Positions 47,817 through 56,489 of a stretch of 64,000 nucleotides of DNA are shown piece after piece. How positions within the stretch are numbered: position 1 is the first letter of the stretch; each line of letters begins with the position of its first letter. Made by a program: the position numbers and the translations under genes. Source of the DNA: Comamonadaceae bacterium (GTDB lineage Bacteria; Pseudomonadota; Gammaproteobacteria; Burkholderiales; Burkholderiaceae_C); assembly GCA_947375135.1 (NCBI GenBank), contig CANCER010000023.1, positions 1 through 64,000 on the forward strand, given 5' to 3'. The notes beneath the pieces were generated by a model. The model was not told the DNA's origin and made no database searches. It worked only from the letters and a program-made list of their open reading frames with translations.

Positions 47817-49193
47817 ATGAACCTCAACGACAAGTCCACCGCCAACGCCACTGAGCCCGTCATTAGCACCACGCCCTATCCGGCCGGCCCCGGCTTTCTG
47901 GAGGCGCATTGGATGCCCTACACCGGCAACCGCAACTTCAAGGCCAATCCGCACATGATGGTGAGCGCAAAGGGCGCCTATTACACCGACGCCAGCGGCC
48001 GCAAGATTTTTGACGGCCTGTCGGGCCTGTGGACCTGCGGCCTGGGCCACAGCCGTCCCGAGATTGCAGCAGCCATCGGTCGCCAGGCGGCCACCATGGA
48101 CTACTCGCCCGCCTTCCAGTACGGCCACCCGCTGTCGTTTACGCTGGCCAACAAGATTGTGGAGTTGATGCCCCAGGGCCTGGACCATGTGTTCTTCACC
48201 GGCTCGGGCTCCGAGTCTGCGGATACATCCCTCAAGATGGCCCGCGCCTACTGGCGCTCCAAGGGCATGGGCACGAAGACGCGCCTGATCGGGCGCGAAA
48301 AGGGCTACCACGGCGTGAACTTCGGTGGCATCTCGGTGGGCGGCATTGGCGCCAACCGCAAGATGTTCGGCCAAGGCGTGGAAGCCGACCACCTGCCCCA
48401 CACCCAGTTGGCCAGCAACGCGTTTTCGCGCGGCATGCCCAAAAACGGCGTCGAACTGGCCGATGAACTGCTGCGCGTGATTGCGCTGCACGACGCCAGC
48501 AACATTGCTGCGGTGATCGTCGAACCCATGTCCGGCTCCGGCGGCGTGGTGGTGCCTCCGGTGGGCTACCTGCAGCGCCTGCGCGAGATCTGCACGGCCA
48601 ACAACATCCTCTTGATTTTTGACGAGGTCATCACTGGCTTCGGCCGCATGGGTGCCTACACCGGCTCGGCCGCGTTCGGCGTCACACCCGACATCCTGAA
48701 CGCCGCCAAGCAGATCACCAACGGCGCCCAGCCCCTGGGCGTGGTGGTGGCCAAAAAGGAAATCTACGACACCTTCATGACGGCAGGCGGACCCGACTAT
48801 CTGCTGGAATTTGCCCACGGCTATACCTACTCGGCCCACCCGGTGGCCTGTGCCGCCGGCATTGCCGCGCTGGACCTGCTGGTGAAGGAAAACATGATCG
48901 AGCGCGTGTCCAAGCTGGCCCCGTACTTCGAGAACGCGGTGCACAGCCTCAAGGGCAGCAAGCACATCACCGACATCCGCAATTGCGGTCTGGCCGCCGG
49001 TTTCACCATTGACGCCGTGCCCGGCGAGCCGGCCAAACGCCCGTTCCAAATTGCCAACAAGTGCCTGGAGAAAGGCTTTTACGTGCGCTACGGCGGCGAC
49101 ACCATCCAGCTGGCTCCCCCCTTCATCACCACAGAAGCGGAAATCGACAGCCTGGTCAACGCCCTGGGCGAAGCCATCAACGCCACGGCCTGA
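47817..49193 (+). CDS. Omega-amino-acid:pyruvate (beta-alanine) transaminase
   Basis: The 458-residue class III PLP aminotransferase is most like beta-alanine:pyruvate transaminases. Motifs include MPYTGNRNFKANPHM, FTGSGSESADTSLKMARAYW, the LIFDEVITGFGRMG Asp, and the PLP lysine in LNAAKQITNGAQPLG. It would turn beta-alanine plus pyruvate into malonate semialdehyde plus alanine, joining on to the uracil-degradation genes at 59-64 kb. GGAG lies upstream of ATG 47817. The mmsA fragment immediately downstream supports this pathway call. Confidence 0.88.
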   Translation: MNLNDKSTANATEPVISTTPYPAGPGFLEAHWMPYTGNRNFKANPHMMVSAKGAYYTDASGRKIFDGLSGLWTCGLGHSRPEIAAAIGRQAATMDYSPAFQYGHPLSFTLANKIVELMPQGLDHVFFTGSGSESADTSLKMARAYWRSKGMGTKTRLIGREKGYHGVNFGGISVGGIGANRKMFGQGVEADHLPHTQLASNAFSRGMPKNGVELADELLRVIALHDASNIAAVIVEPMSGSGGVVVPPVGYLQRLREICTANNILLIFDEVITGFGRMGAYTGSAAFGVTPDILNAAKQITNGAQPLGVVVAKKEIYDTFMTAGGPDYLLEFAHGYTYSAHPVACAAGIAALDLLVKENMIERVSKLAPYFENAVHSLKGSKHITDIRNCGLAAGFTIDAVPGEPAKRPFQIANKCLEKGFYVRYGGDTIQLAPPFITTEAEIDSLVNALGEAINATA

Positions 49194-49203
49194 TAGCACC
49201 ACT

Positions 49204-49899
49204 GAAATCTACCGGGGCGGCCGCAAGGCTTGTCCCGGTTCCTTTGGTTGTGACCACGGCAAGTGCGTGCAGGCCCTGGGCGGCGCCAAGAACCACGCGG
49301 TGGTCATGCCCGACGCCGATGTGCCGAATGCCGTCAACGCCCTGGTGGGTGCAGCCTTTGGGTCGTGTGGCGAGCGCTGCATGGCGATCCCGCTGGTGGT
49401 GGCCGTGGGCGATGAGACCGCCGAGGCGGTGATTGCCGACCTGAAAGTCGAGAGGGCCAAGATGGCCGTGGGCTCCGGCGTGGATGCCGGGAGCGACATG
49501 GGCCCGCTGGTGACCAAGCCGCACTTCGAAAAGGTGCGCGGCTATGTGGACCAGGGCGTGAAGGAAGGTGCGACGCTGCTGGTGGACGGCCGCAACGTCA
49601 AGGTGGCTGGCCATGAGGACGGTTATCTCATCAGCCCCTGCCTGTTTGACCGCGTCAAACCCGGCATGACGATTTACCAGGAAGAAATCTTCGGCCCGTT
49701 GCTAGGTGTGGTGCGCGTGAAGACCCTGCAGGAAGCCATGGACCTGATCGACGCCCATGAATACGGCAATGGCACCAGCATCTTCACCCGCGATGGCGAA
49801 GCGGCGCGTTTTTTTACCGACAACATTCTGGTAGGTATGGTGGGTTTTATGCGTAGTGAATCGGGATTGTCCGTGGGGAAATTGAGCAAAAACAGGTGA
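49204..49899 (+). pseudogene. mmsA: Internal fragment of methylmalonate/malonate-semialdehyde dehydrogenase
   Basis: From about 49261 the frame reads as the middle of a CoA-acylating semialdehyde dehydrogenase: VQALGGAKNHAVVMPDADVP, GSCGERCMAI with the catalytic cysteine (codon 49378-49380), GPLVTKPHFEKVRGYVD, and IYQEEIFGPLLGVVRV. Similarity ends at about 49845 (NILVGMVG), then 17 unrelated codons reach a stop. The family is about 500 residues, so roughly the N-terminal 45 % and the last 15-20 % are missing. Its own start codon is lost. In an intact state it would finish beta-alanine breakdown to acetyl-CoA. Confidence 0.85.
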
Positions 49900-49939
49900 G
49901 CACGCTTGCCTTTCACCACTAGATACATGGATCGCCCAC

Positions 49940-50466
49940 ATGAAAAAACAAATCGTATAGCTCGCCGCGCTGGCTGTCTTCGGCATCTCCGCGCAAGCCC
50001 AGGACAGTTACGTGGGCCTAGGGCTGCCGGGCCTCTACACCCTGGGCTATGCCTACCCCGTGAGCGACAACCTGGGGTTGCGTGGTGAATACGCCAGTGG
50101 ACTGTCCGCCAACAAGGATGGCAACCGGGAGGGCGTGAATGTCCCCGGCACATTCAAAGCCAGCCGCTTGGGCGCATTTGCCGACTGGTTCCCTTTGGGG
50201 GGTGGCTTTCGCCTGGTGGGCGGCTTGACGGTCAATGGCATCAAGGCCGACCTCAATGGTCTGGGTAGCGGCAACGCCACCATCAATGGCAAGACCGTTG
50301 ACATGACGGGCGAGACCTTTAACGTTCAGGTGAAGTTTCCCAACACCACACCCTACCTGGGTATTGGCTACGGCCACCAGAAGCGCAAAACCAGAAGATT
50401 CGCGACGCACTGGGCAGCCTGTCTGCCCTGCCCAGCGCCTCGCTGGGGCTGCTGTACCGCTATTAA
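49940..50466 (+). pseudogene. Broken outer-membrane beta-barrel protein gene
   Basis: ATG 49940 opens MKKQIV followed by an in-frame TAG (49958). Past the stop the frame continues a signal peptide (LAALAVFGISAQAQ) and a small barrel protein (YVGLGLPGLYTLGYAYPVSD, GTFKASRLGAFADWFPLGGG, TPYLGIGYGH). At about 50380 the frame shifts: the C-terminal QKIRDALGSLSALPSASLGLL-type ending resumes in another frame to TAA 50466 and ends YRY, a barrel-like end. About 30-40 codons appear deleted at the joint, where CCAGAAG occurs twice (50377 and 50391). Confidence 0.8.
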
Positions 50467-50479
50467 GCTTTTCTCTGGT

Positions 50480-50857
50480 TCAGTTCGGCACTTCCTTCAC
50501 ATCGGTCACAAAGTACTCTGTCTCGCCAAAGCAGGACGTGGGCACACCGATGTGCTGCTCATAGGTCAACGCCACGCGCTTGCCCATGGTGGCGTTGATG
50601 CGCGCGGCCACCGCATTGTCACGCACCGAAAACAGGAACTTCTCGGGCATGCTGCCGGGCAGCGCCACCAGTTGCAACTCGCCCTCCCAGGTCTTGCAGA
50701 CAAAGCCCTTGGTGGATAGCTTTTGCATGAAGCCCGCGCGCTCGCCGGCGGAGTAGCTCCACTTCAAGACGATGGCGGTATAGCCGGCAAACAGCAAGAC
50801 TGCCACCACCAGCAAACCGATAAAAGAACCCCATACGCTTCGCGCAGTAATCGCCAT
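50480..50857 (-). CDS. Conserved hypothetical protein, membrane-anchored
   Basis: The 125-residue protein has one N-terminal helix (WGSFIGLLVVAVLLFAGYTAIVL) and a small soluble domain (SAGERAGFMQKLSTKGFVCKTWEGELQLV; MGKRVALTYEQHIGVPTSCFGETEYFV). The same arrangement occurs in many Burkholderiales, as I recall; some database copies are misnamed 6-phosphogluconate dehydrogenase, which this is not. The function is unknown. Confidence 0.75.
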   Translation of the reverse strand: MAITARSVWGSFIGLLVVAVLLFAGYTAIVLKWSYSAGERAGFMQKLSTKGFVCKTWEGELQLVALPGSMPEKFLFSVRDNAVAARINATMGKRVALTYEQHIGVPTSCFGETEYFVTDVKEVPN

Positions 50858-50963
50858 TCATGTACTCCTGAACTTCATGATCCGGAGCATTCTCCGGGCT
50901 AGCGGGCATTATGAACGCCCGTGGTGACGACACCGTAACGTGCGCAAGGGATAATCGAAGGCT

Positions 50964-52922
50964 ATGGCATTGATTACCCTTCTTGACGCCCAGCTGGCAT
51001 TCGGGCACGTTCCCCTGCTCGACCACGCTGATTTCTCCTTAGAGACCGCGGAGCGCGTCGGCCTGATCGGCCGTAACGGCGCGGGCAAATCCAGCATGCT
51101 CAAAATTCTGGGCGGCATGGACCGCCCCGATGACGGCACCGTGCAGGTACAAAACGGCATCCGCATTTCCTATGTAGCGCAGGAGCCGCAGCTTGATGCC
51201 GATGCCACCGTGTTCGAAGCCGTGCGCGCAGGGCTCTCCCGCGTGATCAACCTGATCGAAGAGTATTGCCAGGGTCACGGCGATCTGGACGCCATGCAGG
51301 ACGAGATCGAGTACCTGGACGGCTGGAACTGGGAGCAGCGCGTCAACGAAACCCTGCACCGCCTGCACCTGAACCCCGAGGCCATCGTCAGCACCCTGTC
51401 CGGCGGCACCAAGAAGCGCGTGGCCCTGGCCCAGGCCCTGGTGGCACAGCCCGATGTGCTGCTGCTGGACGAGCCGACCAACCACCTGGACCTGGATTCC
51501 ATCGAATGGCTCGAAGGCCTGCTGGTGGACTTCAAGGGCTCCATCATCACCATCACCCACGACCGCTCGTTTCTGGACAACGTGGCCACCCGCATCGTCG
51601 AGCTGGACCGCGGCAAGCTGCTGTCCTACCCCGGCAACTTTGCCGCCTACCTGCTACAAAAAGAAGAGCAACTGGCGCAGGAGGCGGTGATCAACGCCCG
51701 CGCCGACAAGCTGCTGGCGCAGGAAGAAATCTGGATCCGCAAGGGCGTGGAAGCACGCCGCACGCGGGCTACGGCACGCATCGTGCGCCTGGACGGTCTG
51801 CGCTCGCAGCGGGAAGCGCGGCGCGAGGTGGTGGGCAGTGTCAACATGGACATCTCCAGTGGTGCGGCCAGCGGCAAGCTGGTGGCCGAGCTGACCCATG
51901 TGAGCAAGACCTTTGGCGACCGCCGCATCGTGCACGACTTTTCCGCCACGATTCTGCGCGGCGACAAGATCGGCCTCTTGGGCCCGAATGGCGCCGGCAA
52001 AACCACGCTGCTCAAGCTGATTCTGGGCGAGCTCAAGGCCGACCCGGCTCCCGCCAATTCCCCCGCGCCCGAACCCGGCCACAGCCCCTGGGGCACGGTG
52101 CGCCAGGGCGCGAATATCGAGGTGGCCTACTTCGACCAGATGCGCAACGCGCTGGACATGGAAGCCACGCTGGAAGACTTCATCAGCCCCGGCTCCGAGT
52201 GGATCGAGATCGGCAACCAGCGCAAGCACGTGAAGAGCTACCTGGGTGACTTTCTGTTCTCGCCGGCCCGCGCCAACTCACCCGTCAAGTCGCTCAGCGG
52301 CGGCGAGCGCAACCGCCTGCTGCTGGCGCGCCTGTTTGCCAGGCCCGCCAATGTGCTGGTGCTGGACGAGCCGACCAACGATCTGGACATCGACACGCTG
52401 GAGCTGCTGGAAGACCTGCTGCAGAACTACGACGGCACGGTGTTCCTGGTCAGCCACGACCGGACCTTCCTGGACAACGTGGTCACCAGCACCATTGCCT
52501 ATGAGGGCGATGCCAAGTGGCGCGAATACGAGGGCGGCGTGACCGACTGGCTGCAGCAAAGCAAGCGCGCCAGCGAGATTGCCCAGGCCAAGGGGCAAAA
52601 GGGCGCATCCCCGTTTAACTACGGACGCGACCAGGCAGCCAAGCCTGCAGCGGCCGTGGTGGCCACACCGCTGGCTGCTCCGGCGGCAGCACCGGCAGCC
52701 AAGGCGCGCAAGCTCAGCTTCAAGGAACAGCGTGAATTGGATGGCCTGCCCGCTGCGATTGCCGCGCTGGAAGCCGAGCAGCAAAGCATTACCGAGGCAC
52801 TGGCCGATGGCAGCCTGTTCGCCAAGGACAACGCCAAAGCCCTGGCACTGACCAGCCGCGCGGCGCAGATCGACGAGGAGTTGATGGCCTCGCTGGAGCG
52901 TTGGGAAACGCTGGGCGCCTAG
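50964..52922 (+). CDS. uup: ABC-F ATPase Uup
   Basis: The 652-residue soluble protein has two ABC domains joined by a linker. Walker A motifs are GRNGAGKSS and GPNGAGKTT; signatures are LSGGTKKRVALAQAL and LSGGERNRLLLARLF; both Walker B segments read LLDEPTNHLDL or VLDEPTNDLDI. A Uup-type C-terminal coiled coil (about residues 580-650; SFKEQRELDGLPAAIAALEAEQ) follows an Ala-rich linker. ABC-F proteins act on the ribosome; Uup also affects precise transposon excision in E. coli. It has no membrane domain and is not a transporter. Confidence 0.93.
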   Translation: MALITLLDAQLAFGHVPLLDHADFSLETAERVGLIGRNGAGKSSMLKILGGMDRPDDGTVQVQNGIRISYVAQEPQLDADATVFEAVRAGLSRVINLIEEYCQGHGDLDAMQDEIEYLDGWNWEQRVNETLHRLHLNPEAIVSTLSGGTKKRVALAQALVAQPDVLLLDEPTNHLDLDSIEWLEGLLVDFKGSIITITHDRSFLDNVATRIVELDRGKLLSYPGNFAAYLLQKEEQLAQEAVINARADKLLAQEEIWIRKGVEARRTRATARIVRLDGLRSQREARREVVGSVNMDISSGAASGKLVAELTHVSKTFGDRRIVHDFSATILRGDKIGLLGPNGAGKTTLLKLILGELKADPAPANSPAPEPGHSPWGTVRQGANIEVAYFDQMRNALDMEATLEDFISPGSEWIEIGNQRKHVKSYLGDFLFSPARANSPVKSLSGGERNRLLLARLFARPANVLVLDEPTNDLDIDTLELLEDLLQNYDGTVFLVSHDRTFLDNVVTSTIAYEGDAKWREYEGGVTDWLQQSKRASEIAQAKGQKGASPFNYGRDQAAKPAAAVVATPLAAPAAAPAAKARKLSFKEQRELDGLPAAIAALEAEQQSITEALADGSLFAKDNAKALALTSRAAQIDEELMASLERWETLGA

Positions 52923-52969
52923 GTTTTCCCAGAGGACCTTGAACTGCTCAAAGCGAGAGCATGTGGAGT

Positions 52970-52985
52970 GCCTGACCCGTCAGGC
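52970..52985. terminator. Short hairpin between convergent genes
   Basis: GCCTGA-CCCG-TCAGGC forms a stable hairpin between uup and the hypothetical gene at 52991. No T run follows, so it may be a weak or factor-aided terminator. Confidence 0.35.
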
Positions 52986-52990
52986 CTGCC

Positions 52991-53560
52991 TCAAGCAAAT
53001 AACTTGAAGCGCGCTGCCAGCTTTTGCACCTCAGCCAGGCTGCGGGGAATCAACGAGGCCGCCGTCGTGCCCTCGCTGGCTTGGGCGACGGTCTTGAGGC
53101 GTTCCTGCTCATCGGCGTAGTCGCGCATCGCACTGACCGCGAAGGTCACAAAATCCTGCGGCTTGCTGTCGGCAGCCGAGGCAGCGCCCGCCACCAGCAC
53201 GCCATCCTTGTCGAGTGTCAGTTTGGTGGTGCTGCCTGCATTGCCCAGCACGGCCTGGTTGTGCTGGGCGGCCATGCGCTCGGTGTCGCTATCGGCATCG
53301 TTGCCGACTGCGGCCTTGCGGCCATTGGAATACACCAGCCCCGGTGGCAAAGCCCGGCTGCTTGCCGCACCGCCATCGGACTGCAACTTCAACACCACAC
53401 CGGGTGCATCCTGCGCCGGCGTCAGCAGGCGCACCGCAGCGCCCAGTCCGGGCGTGGCCTTGCCATCGGCGGCGGCCGCGCTGTCGTCGCCGGTGTTGGC
53501 TGCCAAGAGCGGATTGCTGCTCTTGGGTACATTCAAATGGTTTAACAGGCCAATCTGCAT
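52991..53560 (-). CDS. Hypothetical protein
   Basis: The 189-residue protein is rich in Ala, Gly and Asp, with no signal peptide or membrane helix. I recognise no domain. The C-terminal third (DFVTFAVSAMRDYADEQERL, then SLAEVQKLAARFKLFA) is helical. The short sequence-complexity and Ala-rich middle suggest a flexible structural or secreted substrate-like protein, but this is only impression. The start ATG 53560 was chosen over TTG 53620. Confidence 0.55.
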   Translation of the reverse strand: MQIGLLNHLNVPKSSNPLLAANTGDDSAAAADGKATPGLGAAVRLLTPAQDAPGVVLKLQSDGGAASSRALPPGLVYSNGRKAAVGNDADSDTERMAAQHNQAVLGNAGSTTKLTLDKDGVLVAGAASAADSKPQDFVTFAVSAMRDYADEQERLKTVAQASEGTTAASLIPRSLAEVQKLAARFKLFA

Positions 53561-53698
53561 GGCGCACCCCCGGGTGGATAAAGGTCTCAGCCAAGTATCC
53601 GGACAGGGGAAATCGATCAAGGCGGAAATAAAGGGGAATAAGCGGCGTAATTCCGGCCGTTTACCGGCTTGCCTGCGACGACCCCAGCACTGCCGGGT

Positions 53699-54589
53699 TC
53701 AACGCCGTGCGAGGCGGCGCCGGATCGTGGGCCAGAGCAAGTTGACTGCCAGCCCGCCCATCACCAGGGCCGCGGCCACCAGCTTCCAGGCGGGCAGCGG
53801 TTCGCCCAGCCAGAAGGTCGATGCGCCCATGCCGAACACCGGCACCAGCAAGGCCATGGGCGTGATGGTGGCGGCAGGATGGCGCGCCAGCAGCCAGCCC
53901 CAGGCGGCGTAGCCAAACAGCGAGTTGCCCCAGGACTGCCAGGCCACGGCGACCCAGGTCATCCAGCTGGCGTCGCGCAGGCTGCTGGCAATCGCCTCGC
54001 CGCCCTCAAACACATAGGACAGGGCAAACAGCGGCGGCACCGCATAGGCGCTGGACCACACCACATAGGCCAGCATGTTGGCGGGCCGCCCCTCCTTGGC
54101 GGCGATGTTGCCGCCGGCCCAGCTCAGGGCCGCGCCCAGAATCATGACCAGGCCCAGCACCGTGGTCGTGCCATCGGTATGCATGCCGATGTTGGCGATG
54201 CCAGCGGTGGCCAGAGCCAAGGCGAACCACTGAAAGGGCTGCACCCGCTCGCCATTCATGCGCATGGACAGGGCTATGGTGAAGAACACCTGGGTCTGCA
54301 CCACCAGCGATGCAATGCCGGGCGAAATGTGGCCGTGGATGGCCAGGTACAGCAAGCCGAATTGCCCGACGCCTATCAGCACCCCGTACAGCGCCAGATT
54401 GCGCCAGCCCACCGTGGGCCGGGGCAGAAAGAACAGGGCCGGAAACAGCGCCAGCGTAAAGCGCAGCGCGGCAAACAGCAGCGGCGGCAGATGGCCCAGG
54501 GCCAGTTTGATGACCACAAAGTTGGTGCCCCAGACTGCCACCACGGCCAGGGCGAGCAGGAAGTGGCGGAGGGGCAGGGTGGCGGTCAT
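53699..54589 (-). CDS. eamA: EamA-type drug/metabolite exporter
   Basis: The 296-residue protein has ten predicted helices in two EamA repeats. It reads closely like E. coli EamA (O-acetylserine/cysteine exporter): LALAVVAVWGTNFVVIKLAL, PPLLFAALRFTLALFPALFFLPRP, SPGIASLVVQTQVFFTI and GYAAWGWLLARHP. The actual substrate is unproven. ATG 54589 matches the family start. Confidence 0.85.
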   Translation of the reverse strand: MTATLPLRHFLLALAVVAVWGTNFVVIKLALGHLPPLLFAALRFTLALFPALFFLPRPTVGWRNLALYGVLIGVGQFGLLYLAIHGHISPGIASLVVQTQVFFTIALSMRMNGERVQPFQWFALALATAGIANIGMHTDGTTTVLGLVMILGAALSWAGGNIAAKEGRPANMLAYVVWSSAYAVPPLFALSYVFEGGEAIASSLRDASWMTWVAVAWQSWGNSLFGYAAWGWLLARHPAATITPMALLVPVFGMGASTFWLGEPLPAWKLVAAALVMGGLAVNLLWPTIRRRLARR

Positions 54590-54782
54590 GCGGCTATTGT
54601 GCGGGCTGGTCTGCCCTTGCAAGGGCGGCCGCTGTCGCCAGCGTTCCCTGGACTTGCAGGCGTGGGCTGCGCGCGGCCCCGAGTCCGAGCGCCCTGGCTT
54701 TTACCGCCCGCGCGACCAGCCAAGCCCAGCGCGGTCGGCACAAACCTGGCTGACAAGGCGAAGGCCTGTTTCGGAGCTGAAA

Positions 54783-56024
54783 TCAAACCACCTTGCCCAC
54801 TTGCAGCGCGGCGATTTGCGCCGCGTCCAGCCCCAATTCGGCGAGCACCTCCAGCGTGTGCTCGCCCAGAGCGGGCGGCGGATTGCGCAGCACCGGCGGC
54901 GTGCCCATCAGGCGCAGCGGGCTGGCGACGCTGGAGATGGCCGACACGGAAGTCTGCGCCTGCGCCGCGATGGAGGTGGGCTGCGTAATTTTCAGACCCC
55001 GGTGCTGCACCTGGGCATCGGCAAAGGCCTGGTCCAGGGTGTTGATGGGGCCGCAGGGCACGGCCTTGTCTTCCAGCGCGGCAATCCACTGCGCCGTGCT
55101 GCGCGTGCGGGTGGCGGCCTGCATCAGCTCCACCAAGGCCAGGCGATTCGTCACACGGGCGGTGTTGCTGGTGAAGCGCGCATCCATCGCCCACTCGGCA
55201 TGACCGACCACGGCGCAAAAGCGGGCGAACTGGCCGTCGTTGCCGATGGCCAGCAGCATGGCGCCGTCTGCCGTTTCAAAGTCCTGGTAGGGCGCAAGGC
55301 TGGGGTGGCTGTTGCCCTGGCGCAGCGGCACCTTGCCGGTGTTGAGAAAGCCGGCAGACTGGTTGGACAGAATCGCCATGCCCACATCCAGCAGCGCCAT
55401 GTCGATGTGCTGCCCCTCACCCGTGCGGTGCCGCACTTCGAGTGCGGCCAGGATGGCGCTGGTGGCGTAGACGCCGGTGAACACGTCGATAAAGGCCACA
55501 CCCACGCGTGTGGGCGGCCCGTCGGCCTGGCCGGTGATGCTCATCATGCCGGTCATGGCCTGGATCATCAGGTCGTAACCGGCGCGCTCGGCATAGGGCC
55601 CGTCCTGGCCGAAGCCGGTGATGGAGCAGTAGATCAATTTGGGGTTGAGCTTTTTCAGGCTGGCGTAGTCCAGTCCGTATTGCGTCAGGCCGCCGACCTT
55701 GAAGTTCTCGACCACGATGTCGCTTTGCAGCGCCAGGGTACGGATCAGTTCCTGGCCTTGTGCGCAGGACATGTCGATGGTGACGGAGCGTTTGTTGCGG
55801 TTGCAGGCGGCGTAGTAGCTGGCCTGTTCGGTGTTGTTGCCCTCGGGGTCCTGCAGGAACGGAGGGCCCCAGTGGCGGGTGTCGTCGCCCACGACGGGGC
55901 GTTCGATCTTGATGACGTCTGCACCCAGGTCGGCCAGCATTTGGGTACACCAGGGGCCGGCGAGTACGCGGGAGAGGTCCAACACCTTGATGTGGGAAAG
56001 AGCGCCTTGGGTTGCTGTTGTCAT
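54783..56024 (-). CDS. CaiB/BaiF family CoA-transferase (probably glutarate)
   Basis: The 413-residue class III CoA-transferase has the family start IKVLDLSRVLAGPWCTQMLADLGADVIKIERP, with the catalytic aspartate in LIYCSITGFGQDGPYAERAGYDLMIQAMTG. Because it lies near gcdH on the same strand, the likely reaction is succinyl-CoA:glutarate CoA transfer, feeding glutaryl-CoA dehydrogenase. The 465-base gap from gcdH, filled by two palindromes, makes one common transcript uncertain. ATG 56024 was chosen by family N-terminus. Confidence 0.85.
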   Translation of the reverse strand: MTTATQGALSHIKVLDLSRVLAGPWCTQMLADLGADVIKIERPVVGDDTRHWGPPFLQDPEGNNTEQASYYAACNRNKRSVTIDMSCAQGQELIRTLALQSDIVVENFKVGGLTQYGLDYASLKKLNPKLIYCSITGFGQDGPYAERAGYDLMIQAMTGMMSITGQADGPPTRVGVAFIDVFTGVYATSAILAALEVRHRTGEGQHIDMALLDVGMAILSNQSAGFLNTGKVPLRQGNSHPSLAPYQDFETADGAMLLAIGNDGQFARFCAVVGHAEWAMDARFTSNTARVTNRLALVELMQAATRTRSTAQWIAALEDKAVPCGPINTLDQAFADAQVQHRGLKITQPTSIAAQAQTSVSAISSVASPLRLMGTPPVLRNPPPALGEHTLEVLAELGLDAAQIAALQVGKVV

Positions 56025-56121
56025 GTGGTTGTCGTTTCTGATGTCAGTGAGCTGTGGTCTGTTTTCCATGTTGCTGCGATGTTGGTTTGCCTGCGCTGTG
56101 TTCTCGCCTGGTCTGGTGCCT

Positions 56122-56195
56122 GCCATGAGGGGGTAGGGCCGGGGCCTCATAGTGCGGGTACGCACAAATCGGCCCCAACCCTACCCCCTCATGGC
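56122..56195 (+). repeat. Long palindrome, conserved-loop element P1
   Basis: Two 25-base arms (56122-56146 and 56171-56195) pair except for two central positions. The 24-base loop contains TCATAG, then TGCGGGTACGCACAA, then ATC. A mini-hairpin TGCG/CGCA sits inside the loop. The gap 56025-56489 holds this and P2 and no supported gene. Confidence 0.85.
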
Positions 56196-56333
56196 GAATA
56201 GGGGTGCGAGCTTGGCGCCGCCAGGGGAACCGGAGACCCATACCTTGCTATCGAGCACCTTTTCGACGGCACGTGGGTTTGCCAAAGGGAAGTGGGTTTC
56301 TACTGTATGCACGCCAAGGTATGTGCGGCGTGA

Positions 56334-56397
56334 CCGGGCTTGGGGTGGCCGCCAACTTGTGCGTACCCGCAGTAGGCGGCGGCCGCCCCAAGCCCGG
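56334..56397 (-). repeat. Long palindrome, conserved-loop element P2 (inverted)
   Basis: Two 20-base arms (56334-56353 and 56378-56397) pair with one G-T wobble. The 24-base loop, read on the minus strand, contains TGCGGGTACGCACAA exactly as in P1, while the arms have no similarity to P1's. It faces P1 across 138 bases. Confidence 0.85.
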
Positions 56398-56489
56398 GCG
56401 CGCCAACCAACCCCGACGCAAGAAACCGCACAAAAACAAACCACCTCACCGGAGAAAACACAACGCCAACACCAACAACCAGCAAAAAC

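Noticed and set aside
47775-49202. 475-codon frame antisense to the transaminase
   Set aside because: The PLP aminotransferase motifs on the plus strand are decisive.
56181-56444. Minus-strand short frames across the gcdH-caiB gap
   Set aside because: They run through the arms and loops of P1 and P2 in several frames; the DNA palindromes explain them.
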